DNA of 64,000 bases from Candidatus Desulfofervidus auxilii (GTDB lineage: Bacteria; Desulfobacterota; Desulfofervidia; Desulfofervidales; Desulfofervidaceae). Both the position numbers and the translations under genes were made by a program. The notes under the pieces were generated by a model, which did not search any database, was not told the DNA's origin, and saw only the letters and a program-made list of their open reading frames with translations. The stretch spans positions 1,941,751 to 2,005,750 of the forward strand of contig NZ_CP013015.1 in NCBI RefSeq assembly GCF_001577525.1, written 5' to 3'. Within the stretch, counting starts at the first letter, position 1. Each line of letters opens with the position of its first letter. Of the stretch, positions 8,039 through 16,412 are shown piece by piece.

Positions 8039-9466
8039 TTATCCAAACCACCCTGATACCTGAGTCTTACCAAAGGAAATCCCAATGTGTTTTGGCTGTA
8101 AATATTCAAATAAACCCCATTTGCCCAATGTTCTTCCAAAGCCACTTTCCTTAAAACCACCAAAAGGAGTGCGGGCATCCATCTGAGCAAAGGTATTTAT
8201 CCAGACCGTGCCATATTGAGCATTTTCAGCCAATGCCTTTGCTTTTTTTAAATCTTTTGACCAGATCTGAAGCACTAAGCCCGTAGGGTTTTGTGCTATT
8301 ATGGTTTCTATTTCTTCTTGGTTAAATTTTTTTACTAACAAAATGGGATTGAAACATTCTGCATAAATCATTTCTGGTATTTCTATAATAGTGGGTTCAA
8401 AAAAATAACCTTTAGTTTCTAATGCCTTTCCGCCTTTAATGATTTTTGCCCTTTTTTCTTTAAATTCTTCTACCTTGTTTACTACTTCTTCTAAGTGTTT
8501 TTTTGACCTTAGAGGCCCCATACCTGTTAAGGCAGAACTAGGGTCTCCTACTTTTATCTTTTCCATTTTTTTACTTAAAAGCTCTAAAAACTGCTTATAA
8601 ATACCTTCTTCAATCAAACAAACACTGGTATTAATGCACATCTGTCCCTGTTTCATAAAGGCAGAGGCCATAATATTTTCTGATGATTCTTCCAGGTCTG
8701 CATCTGAAAAGACAATAGCCAGATTTACTCCACTTAATTCACTAATGACTTTTTTAGGCCTTTTTATACTTTCAAATATCTTTTTAAATGTTTCACTTGC
8801 ACCAGTGAAGGAAAACATATCTATATCTGATGCAGCCAATGCCTTTCCAATAATAGGGCCTTCTCCTGTAATGATGTTTATTAATCCCTCAGGAAAATCT
8901 AGCTCATCAATGTATTTTGCCAATTCTAATAAAGAGAGACTGCCAAGTTCAGATGGTTTAACAATTATGGCATTTCCTGCAGCCAAGGCAGCAGCGGCGT
9001 TAAATCCAAATAACATTAGAGGTACATTATAGGGTAAAAACATGCCCACTACACCAAAAGGGACATATTCAACCATATCAAAAGCATCTTTATTAAAGAA
9101 TGAGGGAAAAGAGACATTTTCTATCAAAGAAGCATAATATTCAAAACACTGAGCAGCTAAAGGAATATCCACAAAGAGTGTTTCTTTTATGGGTTTGCCT
9201 ATTTCTTTTGTTTCTAATTCAGCCAAATTTTTTAGATTTTCAAGGATTACCTTAGAAATACCTTGTAATAATTGTTTTCTTTCTTTAAAAGAGGTCTTTT
9301 GCCAGGTTTTTTGAGCCGATTTTGCTTTTTCAATACAAAATACCAAGTCACTTTCATCTGCTTGGGGTATTTGAGCAAAGACTTCTTGTGTAGCCGGATT
9401 TTCTATTAAAATTTTTTCTTTTTTATCCCTAAACTCTCCACCGATATACATACTATATGTGTGCAT
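8039..9466 (-). CDS. NAD(P)-dependent aldehyde dehydrogenase
   Basis: A 475-residue aldehyde dehydrogenase superfamily enzyme, normal length. The oxyanion asparagine is in PYNVPL, the nucleotide-binding turn in FTGASETF, the general-base glutamate in SELSGVN, and the catalytic cysteine in GQMCINTS. The ATG at 9466 has a GGAG ribosome site, and the gene begins 3 bases after the aldolase gene. It would oxidise an aldehyde to the acid. Directly downstream of a class II aldolase, it most simply takes the aldehyde fragment of the retro-aldol reaction, and the downstream acyl-CoA synthetases could then activate the acid (inference from order). It has no membrane segment. The exact substrate is unknown; SGVN in place of the usual LGGN-type motif is a small family variant. 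Confidence 0.92.
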   Translation of the reverse strand: MHTYSMYIGGEFRDKKEKILIENPATQEVFAQIPQADESDLVFCIEKAKSAQKTWQKTSFKERKQLLQGISKVILENLKNLAELETKEIGKPIKETLFVDIPLAAQCFEYYASLIENVSFPSFFNKDAFDMVEYVPFGVVGMFLPYNVPLMLFGFNAAAALAAGNAIIVKPSELGSLSLLELAKYIDELDFPEGLINIITGEGPIIGKALAASDIDMFSFTGASETFKKIFESIKRPKKVISELSGVNLAIVFSDADLEESSENIMASAFMKQGQMCINTSVCLIEEGIYKQFLELLSKKMEKIKVGDPSSALTGMGPLRSKKHLEEVVNKVEEFKEKRAKIIKGGKALETKGYFFEPTIIEIPEMIYAECFNPILLVKKFNQEEIETIIAQNPTGLVLQIWSKDLKKAKALAENAQYGTVWINTFAQMDARTPFGGFKESGFGRTLGKWGLFEYLQPKHIGISFGKTQVSGWFG

Positions 9467-9469
9467 TTT

Positions 9470-10450
9470 TTACTCCACTCCCACTTCTTTCCAAAGGGCA
9501 AATGTCCTTTCAAATACAGGAAACCATTTAGAAAGTTTATTGAAATCCCCCTTTAGTTTTATTTTGCCCTGGTTGAAGGCTACAAATGGATCGAGTTCAC
9601 CATTAAAAATTTTTTTCCAAAACTCCCCTTTAGCCGAAAACACAAATTCTGCATTTTCTTCACTATTTTTTACTTGTATTATCTTTCCTTGCTGATAGCA
9701 AAAAGAAATAGTTGTCTTGCTATCTGTTTCTTTATTGCATAAAACAGTAGTAAGATTGAGTTTTTCCCCTAAAGAACGGGCAGTTTGATCATTGTTTATT
9801 GTTTCTACCAAAGCCGCAATATGCTCTTTAGAAAATAATTTGTATTTCTTTACTTGGGTTTCTTTTTTAGGAGGGATTTTAGCCAATGACTTCAAGTTAT
9901 GAGTGATTAAACTAACCTTAGCGGTGGTTTCTAAAAGTTCAATTAAAGAAAACACAGAGACAAATTCCTTCCCTATGGCTACCACCCCATGATTTTTTAG
10001 CACTACTATATCATTGTTTTCTAGAGCACTTATCACTGGAGAAACATCTGTAACTGTAGGAGTAGTTTGAGGGATGGCAATAATATTGCCCAGATAAATT
10101 TTTTCTTCGAAGGTAATGGGCGTTAAGGTATCAAAATAGTGAAAATAATATACTGTCCAGGGCGAATGGGCATGGATGACAATAGGTTTTTCTTTAAAAG
10201 TTTTATGGATGACCAGATGAAGAGCTAATTCTGAAGTGGGTTTTTTACTACCTTCTAAAACATTGCCTTCTTTATCTATGACCAAAATATCTTCTTTTTC
10301 TAAAAATCCTAAATAAGCATTATGTGCGGTAATAAGAATCTTATCATTGATACATTTTGAAATATTGCCAGAACTTCCACAAAGCAGCCCCCTTTGATGC
10401 AACTGCCCTCCCCAGAATATGATTTCTTCTTTCTCTTGCTCGTAACTCAT
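9470..10450 (-). CDS. class II aldolase fused to SCP2-like lipid-binding domain
   Basis: A 326-residue two-domain protein. Residues about 1-200 are a class II (fuculose-phosphate type) aldolase. SGNIS is the phosphate-binding turn, the catalytic glutamate is in PTSELALH, and the metal histidines are in HAHSP and KNHGVVA. Residues about 225-326 resemble the SCP2 sterol-carrier fold: a long acidic strand region, then FWKKIFNGELDPFVAF, GKIKLKGD and a final helix. Aldolases of this family cleave 5-substituted ribulose-1-phosphates to DHAP and an aldehyde. The fused lipid-binding domain is unusual and suggests a hydrophobic substituent on the sugar. The start overlaps the previous stop (ATGA), which implies translational coupling. 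Confidence 0.82.
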   Translation of the reverse strand: MSYEQEKEEIIFWGGQLHQRGLLCGSSGNISKCINDKILITAHNAYLGFLEKEDILVIDKEGNVLEGSKKPTSELALHLVIHKTFKEKPIVIHAHSPWTVYYFHYFDTLTPITFEEKIYLGNIIAIPQTTPTVTDVSPVISALENNDIVVLKNHGVVAIGKEFVSVFSLIELLETTAKVSLITHNLKSLAKIPPKKETQVKKYKLFSKEHIAALVETINNDQTARSLGEKLNLTTVLCNKETDSKTTISFCYQQGKIIQVKNSEENAEFVFSAKGEFWKKIFNGELDPFVAFNQGKIKLKGDFNKLSKWFPVFERTFALWKEVGVE

Positions 10451-10902
10451 TTTATGAACTCCATGGGCACATATTCGTCTTTTGCTTCCACTGCTGCATT
10501 TTTGAAAAATAAACAGCCATCTATGGTTAATGCATCCTGGTCAAATACCCTTAAATCAATTTCTTCGCCTTTTAATGCCTTAATAGGCACCTGATGCAAA
10601 TGAGATAAAAGACAGACATAAAGGCTTCCACAGATACCCCAAAAATGGCCATTTTCCATTTTTTTATAAAAAAATAGCACCTCTTTTATTTTTTGTTTAT
10701 AAAAAAGAAGTCCTAACATATTATCTGTGACATAAATGGGTTTCACACCTTCTTTGTTTAATCTCTCTGCTACTTTAAGCCCTAAAATATAGGGTCTCAT
10801 TTCTGGTATAAACACCGAGTTGGTTTTTTTAATCTTTTTTAATCCTTCTTTTGAAGGAATGCCCCAAAGAAGAGAAAGACTATTTAGTTTTTCTAATCGC
10901 AT
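10447..10902 (-). CDS. half-length eIF2B/MtnA-like protein lacking catalytic residues
   Basis: A 151-residue protein that I read as a shortened, diverged relative of the next gene (10893-11780). The stretch VFIPEMRPYILGLKVAERLN followed by KPIYVTDNMLGLL mirrors VFVSETRPYLQGTRLTFWELN and AKLICDNQAAILM there, which is the C-terminal half of the MtnA/eIF2B fold. The catalytic cysteine (TICN) and the GADR aspartate of the isomerase are absent. The ATG at 10902 is preferred over an upstream GTG because of an AGGGTGG ribosome site. It overlaps both neighbours. It could be a regulatory or structural partner of the isomerase. This assignment rests on motif similarity only. Confidence 0.6.
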   Translation of the reverse strand: MRLEKLNSLSLLWGIPSKEGLKKIKKTNSVFIPEMRPYILGLKVAERLNKEGVKPIYVTDNMLGLLFYKQKIKEVLFFYKKMENGHFWGICGSLYVCLLSHLHQVPIKALKGEEIDLRVFDQDALTIDGCLFFKNAAVEAKDEYVPMEFIK

Positions 10903-11780
10903 ATCTCTATCCACCCTGAAATATATTTGGCCGGAGTAATATCAAATGCCGGATAAATTGTTTCTGGAAAATCCCTTTTTTTAAGCCACATAAACACCTC
11001 TTCTTCAGGCCTTTGTTCTATTTCAATATTTTCTATGTCTATTTCCCTTGGGTATTGGGTAAGGGCATAAAAAGGAATCTTAAAATAATGGGCAAGCCTG
11101 GCTAGGGCATAGGTGCCTATTTTATTTATAATATCTCCTTTTTTATTAGACCTATCTGCCCCAGTAATGACACAATTTATTTGACCGTCTTTCATTAAAA
11201 TGGCCGCCTGATTGTCGCATATCAATTTTGCAGGAATATGAGCCTTATTTAACTCCCAAAAGGTAAGTCTTGTCCCTTGTAAATATGGCCTGGTTTCTGA
11301 AACAAAAAATATGGCTTCCTTTCCTATTTCCTTTAAGGCAGAATACAAATAAACGAGTTCTCCATTTAGATTACAGATAGTTAAAATTCGGGCTTCAGCA
11401 GGCAACAATTTGGCCAATTTTTTAACCCGTTTTTTTCTCTTTTCTTCAAATCCCTGGACAAAACCATTTACTGCCTGCTTTATATCTAAATTCTGTCCAC
11501 AGGCTTTCTTTAATATTTCTGCCAGACGGAAAAAATCAAAGGTAGGACGTATTTTTTTAAAGGCCATAGCAGTTTTATCAATTTCTCTCACTAAAGCACA
11601 GGTATAAAAAAACAATAATACCTGACCAAAGGCCCTGGTCTTCATTTTTCCTAAGACTTCTAAGGCCTCATCTAAACTTTTCACTGTAATATATGCTTCT
11701 TTAAAAGGAAGTTGCGTTTCATCTAAGACATAAATAGTATTATTTTCCATCCTTACCGGAAAGGCCAGTGGATTATACAT
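10893..11780 (-). CDS. MtnA/eIF2B-like sugar-1-phosphate isomerase
   Basis: A 295-residue protein of the MtnA/eIF2B-alpha family. Members of the enzymatic branch convert 5-methylthioribose-1-phosphate or 5-deoxyribose-1-phosphate to the ribulose-1-phosphate. Both catalytic signatures are visible: the cysteine in LTICNLNGE and the aspartate in ITGADRSNKKGD, followed by the family hallmark NKIGTYALA. That argues for a true isomerase rather than a translation factor. The protein is somewhat shorter than classical MtnA. The ATG at 11780 has a GGAG site and overlaps the phosphorylase stop by 8 bases. Between a nucleoside phosphorylase and a class II aldolase it supplies the middle step of a DHAP-shunt-type sequence. 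The 5-substituent of the sugar is not known. Confidence 0.82.
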   Translation of the reverse strand: MYNPLAFPVRMENNTIYVLDETQLPFKEAYITVKSLDEALEVLGKMKTRAFGQVLLFFYTCALVREIDKTAMAFKKIRPTFDFFRLAEILKKACGQNLDIKQAVNGFVQGFEEKRKKRVKKLAKLLPAEARILTICNLNGELVYLYSALKEIGKEAIFFVSETRPYLQGTRLTFWELNKAHIPAKLICDNQAAILMKDGQINCVITGADRSNKKGDIINKIGTYALARLAHYFKIPFYALTQYPREIDIENIEIEQRPEEEVFMWLKKRDFPETIYPAFDITPAKYISGWIEICD

Positions 11781-12504
11781 CAATTACTCCAATCAGATCA
11801 AAGGCACGGTCAATCATCTTTTTTTCAGCATCAAAAACTTTAATACTGGCAAAACCAATTTCTCCTGTAATTAAATTATCACTGACCAATAAAATAGCGG
11901 CTGCTTTTTTGTCATAAAGATTAGCAATAGTTAAAAAAGGGCTGGTCACCATATCTACGGCAATGGCTCCTTGACTGATAGCCTCATTGACCACTTCTTT
12001 TGTTTCTCTCAATAAGGCGTCTGTGGTCCAAACCATACCTTTATGTATCTCTTTAAAGACCGTGGCCAATTTACCATTTAATTCCTGATCCGCCTCAGGG
12101 ATAGCCCCATCATTTACATAATATCTAGTAACCCCATCTCCCCTTAAGACACTCTCTACTAGAACATAATCCCCAATGTTTATCTCTTTTCGCATACTGC
12201 CACATGAACCAAGTCTGATTAAATAATCCACTCCCCCTGCACAGAGCAATTCTGTTACTAAAGCCGCATCTGGGGCATACATTCCACCATTCCCTACAGT
12301 TACTCGCTTTCCTTTATATTCTCCTGTCCAAAAGGTGTAACCAAAGGCAGAAAAGTTCTTTAAGGGATTTTTTAGTTTTTCTAAAGCCATACTTACTCTT
12401 TGGGGTTGACCACTGATAATGGCAATTTTTGCCAAATCTCCTTCTTTAAACTGCACTGCCTTTAATAAATCCATTGGTGTGATGTGAATTTCCCTTTGCA
12501 TCAT
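11773..12504 (-). CDS. nucleoside phosphorylase-like protein (PNP/UDP family)
   Basis: A 243-residue NP-I family protein. SGQPQRV matches the phosphate-binding start of the fold, GVDYLIRLGSCGSM the central strand, and the catalytic aspartate stands in LLVSDN. The usual ribose-binding motif (EMEAAG in E. coli PNP) reads DMVTSP here, so the glutamate that binds the ribose 2'- and 3'-hydroxyls in E. coli is not conserved. That hints at a non-standard nucleoside. The start is placed at the first of two adjacent ATGs (12504), which has a TAGGAG site. It follows the radical SAM gene by 10 bases. The expected reaction is phosphorolysis of an adenosine-type nucleoside to adenine and a 5-substituted ribose-1-phosphate. 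MTA/5'-deoxyadenosine phosphorylase is the conservative alternative. Confidence 0.78.
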   Translation of the reverse strand: MMQREIHITPMDLLKAVQFKEGDLAKIAIISGQPQRVSMALEKLKNPLKNFSAFGYTFWTGEYKGKRVTVGNGGMYAPDAALVTELLCAGGVDYLIRLGSCGSMRKEINIGDYVLVESVLRGDGVTRYYVNDGAIPEADQELNGKLATVFKEIHKGMVWTTDALLRETKEVVNEAISQGAIAVDMVTSPFLTIANLYDKKAAAILLVSDNLITGEIGFASIKVFDAEKKMIDRAFDLIGVIDV

Positions 12505-12514
12505 TTTTAGGCTC

Positions 12515-13975
12515 CTAAACAAAGATTTCATCTTCAATAGCTGCTTTGGTATGGGCTTCGGCGGTTTCTATATAGCATCTAGCAGTAAGCCTACAGAAAG
12601 GATGATATTTTTTATCATATAAAATCCTCTGTACTCGTCCGGGCTGACTATAAAACTCCCTGTTTGCCCAGGCCGCCAATCTACCCAGGTCTTCTTTGCT
12701 TAGATATTTGGTAGATACCACGGCATGCTGAAAGTCCCACTTTCTTAAATCCTGATCTTCAATGAATGGCTCAAGCTCCTTATACATGGGAATACCTGGT
12801 AATGGAGTCATAATTTGGAGGGCAGTCATATCAGGGTCAATATGGTTAATTCTTTCAAACCTGTCTTTAATCTTTACTTCATCGTCATCTGGAAATCCTA
12901 CCATCCAGGTAACTACTGACATAATGTTATTTTCCCGAAAGAGTCTTACAGTTTCTGCTACCTGATCCACACTAATTCCTTTATTTATCTTCTCTAAGGT
13001 TTTTTTATCTACTGCCTCCATCCCAAAAAGCCCACAAACAAAGCCTATTTTTCTCAAGGGTTTTAATAAATCCTTGTCTCTCAAGTGATATGGGGCACGT
13101 CCCATAAAGAAAAATTTGACCTTGAGCTGTCTCTTTTCCATTTCTTCAATAAATTCCTCCATCCTTTCTCTATATACATTAAAATCTTCATCCATCATCA
13201 CTACCCACTTTGCCCCAAACTGTTTCTCTAGGAGTTCTAATTCCTCTGCTACCCTTTTGCCTGAACGAATGCGGTAACATGTCCAATCTTTATCCCCTCT
13301 ATGGTCATAGTTGGTCCAACCCACACAAAAACGACAACCATTGGGACAACCTCTGGAGTGATAGGTTTCTACATAATGCTTGATCCGGTTAAAACCAATA
13401 TATTTATCCATAGGAAATAAATCATAGGCAGGGAGGGGTAAATCATCCAGATTTTCTATTAAAGGACGATATTCTGTAAGTTCTACTGTCCCATTATTCC
13501 TATAACTTAGCCCCTTTATTGATGGAATATCAGGGTCTTTTTTACTTAATTCTTTAGTTAGTTCTGGCATGGTGCGTTCTGTTTCACCAGCAATGACAAA
13601 ATCAAATTCAGGTGTTTCTTCAAGCATCTTTGGTGCATTTGCCCCGTAAAAAAATCCCCCTACACAAATTTGGACTTGTGGCATGTTTTCCTTAATAAGC
13701 TTGGCTGCCCTTTGATACCTTGGATGGATAGCCGCTACACCGGTAGTCTGTAAGGCATCTCCCATATAGACTAAGTTTGGTTCTATTTCTTTAATAGCAT
13801 TAATCATTTGTGTTTCACTAAAATTTAAGGCACGACAATCCAGGACTTTAATTTCAATCTCTGGATACCATTCCCTTAAATTGGCAGCTAATTGGGCATG
13901 ATTGACATTTATGGCAATGTGTCTTCCCCAAGTAACCCAGCCACCCATGGGGGGTTGTAAAAACAGAACCTTCAT
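12515..13975 (-). CDS. B12-binding-domain radical SAM enzyme
   Basis: A 486-residue protein. Residues about 1-150 form a cobalamin-binding-like Rossmann domain (LFLQPPMGGW, LVYMGDALQTTG, ICVGGFF, FVIAGETE). A radical SAM TIM barrel follows, with the cluster motif CPNGCRFC near residue 212 and the later elements MDEDF, GMEAVDKKTLEKINKG and TWMVGFPDD. There is a C-terminal extension of about 100 residues. The family includes methyltransferases, ring-contracting enzymes and hopanoid-modifying proteins. The ATG at 13975 has an AAGGAGG site. Immediately downstream is a nucleoside phosphorylase, and any radical SAM enzyme of this class releases or attaches 5'-deoxyadenosyl groups. Whether this one methylates, rearranges or adenosylates its substrate cannot be told from sequence. 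Confidence 0.92.
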   Translation of the reverse strand: MKVLFLQPPMGGWVTWGRHIAINVNHAQLAANLREWYPEIEIKVLDCRALNFSETQMINAIKEIEPNLVYMGDALQTTGVAAIHPRYQRAAKLIKENMPQVQICVGGFFYGANAPKMLEETPEFDFVIAGETERTMPELTKELSKKDPDIPSIKGLSYRNNGTVELTEYRPLIENLDDLPLPAYDLFPMDKYIGFNRIKHYVETYHSRGCPNGCRFCVGWTNYDHRGDKDWTCYRIRSGKRVAEELELLEKQFGAKWVVMMDEDFNVYRERMEEFIEEMEKRQLKVKFFFMGRAPYHLRDKDLLKPLRKIGFVCGLFGMEAVDKKTLEKINKGISVDQVAETVRLFRENNIMSVVTWMVGFPDDDEVKIKDRFERINHIDPDMTALQIMTPLPGIPMYKELEPFIEDQDLRKWDFQHAVVSTKYLSKEDLGRLAAWANREFYSQPGRVQRILYDKKYHPFCRLTARCYIETAEAHTKAAIEDEIFV

Positions 13976-13990
13976 TTTTTTCCTCCTTTC

Positions 13991-16315
13991 CTATTTATCC
14001 ATAGGTTTCATTAAAAAATTTGGCTTTAAAAGTAAGATAAATATAGGCAATATAATTAATGCCGAAAGCATATTAATAAACAATAAAAATCCTAAAGTGC
14101 CTCCTAGCTTTGCCTGCAATTTCAGATTTGACCATACCCAGGACCAAATCCCAATGGTTAAAATGCTTCCTGTAAAAAACACTGCCTTACCACAGGTGAA
14201 AACAGCCCGATTGATAGCAGTAATCAGATTAACTCCTTTCTCTTTTTCTTCCTTAATCCTGGATGCCAAATAGATACTGTAATCGATGCCCAGTCCTGTG
14301 CCCATGGCCGCCACAGGCAGGGTGGCTACCGTAAATGGAATATTAAACAATCCAAAGCTACCAAAGGTTAAGGCAATGCTAAAGGCCAGGGGAATAAAGA
14401 GAATTAAGCCACCAGTAAAAGAGCGTAAGGCTAAAGTAATACGGAGAAATATAAGCAAACTCAAAACAGCTATATTAGTGAATAAGCTTTTTTTAATAAT
14501 TTCATTGGTTGCTCCTAAGATCCCGATTAAACCACCTGCATAATCAAAACTTAAAAGGTGACTACGATGATAATTTTTTATCCATTGTTTGGTCAAACTA
14601 ACTACGCGTTGGATAGTTGTTCCTTGACAGTCTTTTAAGTCAAAGCGGATGTTGGCAAATTGATGGTCTGGGGTGATAAAGGCATCAAACTCTCCTGGGA
14701 AGGCATTACTTTCATAAAGAAAGATGTATTCTCCAATAGTGCTATCTTTTTTAGGCACTTCAAATTGATGCTGAATGGCTAGATTCATTAACTTGATATA
14801 ATCAGCTACCGAAAGGCTATAGCCTACTTCTTTCAGATTATGACGCAAAAATCTATTTAATTCGTCAATTTCTTGGATTGCCTCTGATTTAAGTAATGAT
14901 TCTGGCCCTTTGCCTTTAATCAATAAATAATAAGGATTTGAGCCCTCAAAATATTTATTTATCTTTCGCTCCGCTACATTATAAGGTGCATCTCGGTAAA
15001 GAGTAGAAGTTCCTGGTTCATTTTCTCCTATCTCTATGTGCTTAATGCCATATATAGCAGTGAGAAAAAGAGTTACAAATAAAGTCAGCATAAGATACAT
15101 CCGCCATTTTCTCTGCCAGAGCCACATAAAGCGTTTAAGAATAAAGGCTGTAAGGCTTAAATGGCTATTGTTCTGTTTTTTAAAATAAGGGACAGGGAAG
15201 GTAGCAAAACAGGCAGGTAAAAACATTACTACACTGATAAAGAGACTTAAAACACCCAAACTGCCTAAGACCGCAATACTTTTCATGGCCGGGATAGGAA
15301 TTAGGATTAAAGAAAAAAATCCCAAAAAATCAGTAAAAATAGAGGCACGGATAGGACTTAATAAAGAAACCAAAACGGTATGAGCAATATGTGTTTTATC
15401 TGTTTTTAAATGACTCTCTTCAAAATACCGCTCCATGAATTGAATGCTATGACTTATAGCCAGAATAAAGATGAGAAAGGGAATCAATATAGTAAAAGGA
15501 TTGAGGGTTAAATGAAACACATTAATTATAGCTAGACTAAATACCACCGACATACTACCTGCCAATAAGGGCAATAGAAATCCCCGCTTTTTCCGAAAGG
15601 CCAAAAACAGTAAAGAAAGAATGATGACTAAAGTCACGGCAAAGATATGGAAGATAAAAGATAAATTGGCATCAATATAACCTTCTAGAATGGGTCTACC
15701 ACTTAAATAGATATTTACATCGGCCCCTTGGTAACGACTAACTATTTCTTTTACTTTGGCATAAATCTGGTGGGCAGGGATATCTTCTTTAAAATCAGCT
15801 TGAATTAAAGTAGCCTTAAAGTCTTTGGAGACCAGAGGCCCGTAAACCAGGGGATTATGTTCAATTTTTTTTCTCAATGATGCCAATTCTTGGGGTGTTT
15901 GGGGAATTTCACGGAGGAGTTTGGTAACCGAGAATCCATCAGGCCAAATTTCAATGTGTTTCACATTCTGGGCAAAAAGAGAATGAACCCTTCTGGGATT
16001 GACCTCATCTAAAAGTTGGATTTCTTCCGCTATCTGCTGGACTTCTTTTAAAACAGCCGGCTGCAGTATATCACCTTGCTGAGCTTCAATAGCGATATTT
16101 ACCCTATTTAACCCCCCAAAAAGCTGGTTAAGGGTATTTTGCACAGAAATAAATCGATGTTTACTAGGAATGAAATCAATTTGACGGGTCTCTATCTTAA
16201 TGTCCCTAATAAGAAAGAGAGAGACAATAGATAGAAATATAGGCAGAAAAATGCCTAAAAGACGCCACTTGAGAATAAATTTAGCAATCCGCTCTTCTTT
16301 TATAAGACCTGCCAT
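13991..16315 (-). CDS. RND superfamily (MMPL/HpnN-like) transporter
   Basis: A 774-residue inner-membrane protein with the RND layout. One N-terminal membrane helix is followed by a large periplasmic loop (about residues 50-215), a five-to-six helix bundle, a second helix and loop (about 425-590), and a final bundle ending near the C-terminus. The MMPL-type motif GTGLGIDYSIYLASRIKEE is present in the second bundle. Such proteins move lipids or hopanoids (HpnN) or other hydrophobic compounds across the envelope using the proton gradient. ATG at 16315 was chosen because the promoter at 16347-16375 would start RNA near 16340, which excludes an upstream TTG. No strong ribosome site is seen. It is the first gene of the long minus-strand operon. 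Confidence 0.9.
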   Translation of the reverse strand: MAGLIKEERIAKFILKWRLLGIFLPIFLSIVSLFLIRDIKIETRQIDFIPSKHRFISVQNTLNQLFGGLNRVNIAIEAQQGDILQPAVLKEVQQIAEEIQLLDEVNPRRVHSLFAQNVKHIEIWPDGFSVTKLLREIPQTPQELASLRKKIEHNPLVYGPLVSKDFKATLIQADFKEDIPAHQIYAKVKEIVSRYQGADVNIYLSGRPILEGYIDANLSFIFHIFAVTLVIILSLLFLAFRKKRGFLLPLLAGSMSVVFSLAIINVFHLTLNPFTILIPFLIFILAISHSIQFMERYFEESHLKTDKTHIAHTVLVSLLSPIRASIFTDFLGFFSLILIPIPAMKSIAVLGSLGVLSLFISVVMFLPACFATFPVPYFKKQNNSHLSLTAFILKRFMWLWQRKWRMYLMLTLFVTLFLTAIYGIKHIEIGENEPGTSTLYRDAPYNVAERKINKYFEGSNPYYLLIKGKGPESLLKSEAIQEIDELNRFLRHNLKEVGYSLSVADYIKLMNLAIQHQFEVPKKDSTIGEYIFLYESNAFPGEFDAFITPDHQFANIRFDLKDCQGTTIQRVVSLTKQWIKNYHRSHLLSFDYAGGLIGILGATNEIIKKSLFTNIAVLSLLIFLRITLALRSFTGGLILFIPLAFSIALTFGSFGLFNIPFTVATLPVAAMGTGLGIDYSIYLASRIKEEKEKGVNLITAINRAVFTCGKAVFFTGSILTIGIWSWVWSNLKLQAKLGGTLGFLLFINMLSALIILPIFILLLKPNFLMKPMDK

Positions 16316-16346
16316 AATTTTAAAGTAAAATTTTAATGACAAGACT

Positions 16347-16375
16347 TTAATAGTAAAATTTTAATAGAAAGTCAA
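16347..16375 (-). promoter_or_regulatory. sigma-70-type promoter of the RND/radical SAM/ligase operon
   Basis: On the minus strand, TTGACT (16375-16370) is separated by exactly 17 bases from TATTAA (16352-16347). RNA would start near 16340, about 25 bases before the RND ATG. No other good promoter was seen within the tightly packed genes downstream. Confidence 0.6.
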
Positions 16376-16392
16376 GAGGTAAATTATAGGAC

Positions 16393-16412
16393 TTTCCCCA
16401 TTTTTAACCCAT
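16393..16412. repeat. 20-bp direct repeat flanking transposase remnant (left copy)
   Basis: The 20 bases starting TTTCCCCATTT are repeated exactly at 16867-16886 in the same orientation, on the two sides of a truncated transposase. They may mark a deletion or insertion by short direct-repeat recombination. Confidence 0.6.

Noticed and set aside
16316-16342. TTG start of the RND transporter at 16342
   Set aside because: The operon promoter would begin RNA at about this place, and the family N-terminus fits the ATG at 16315.
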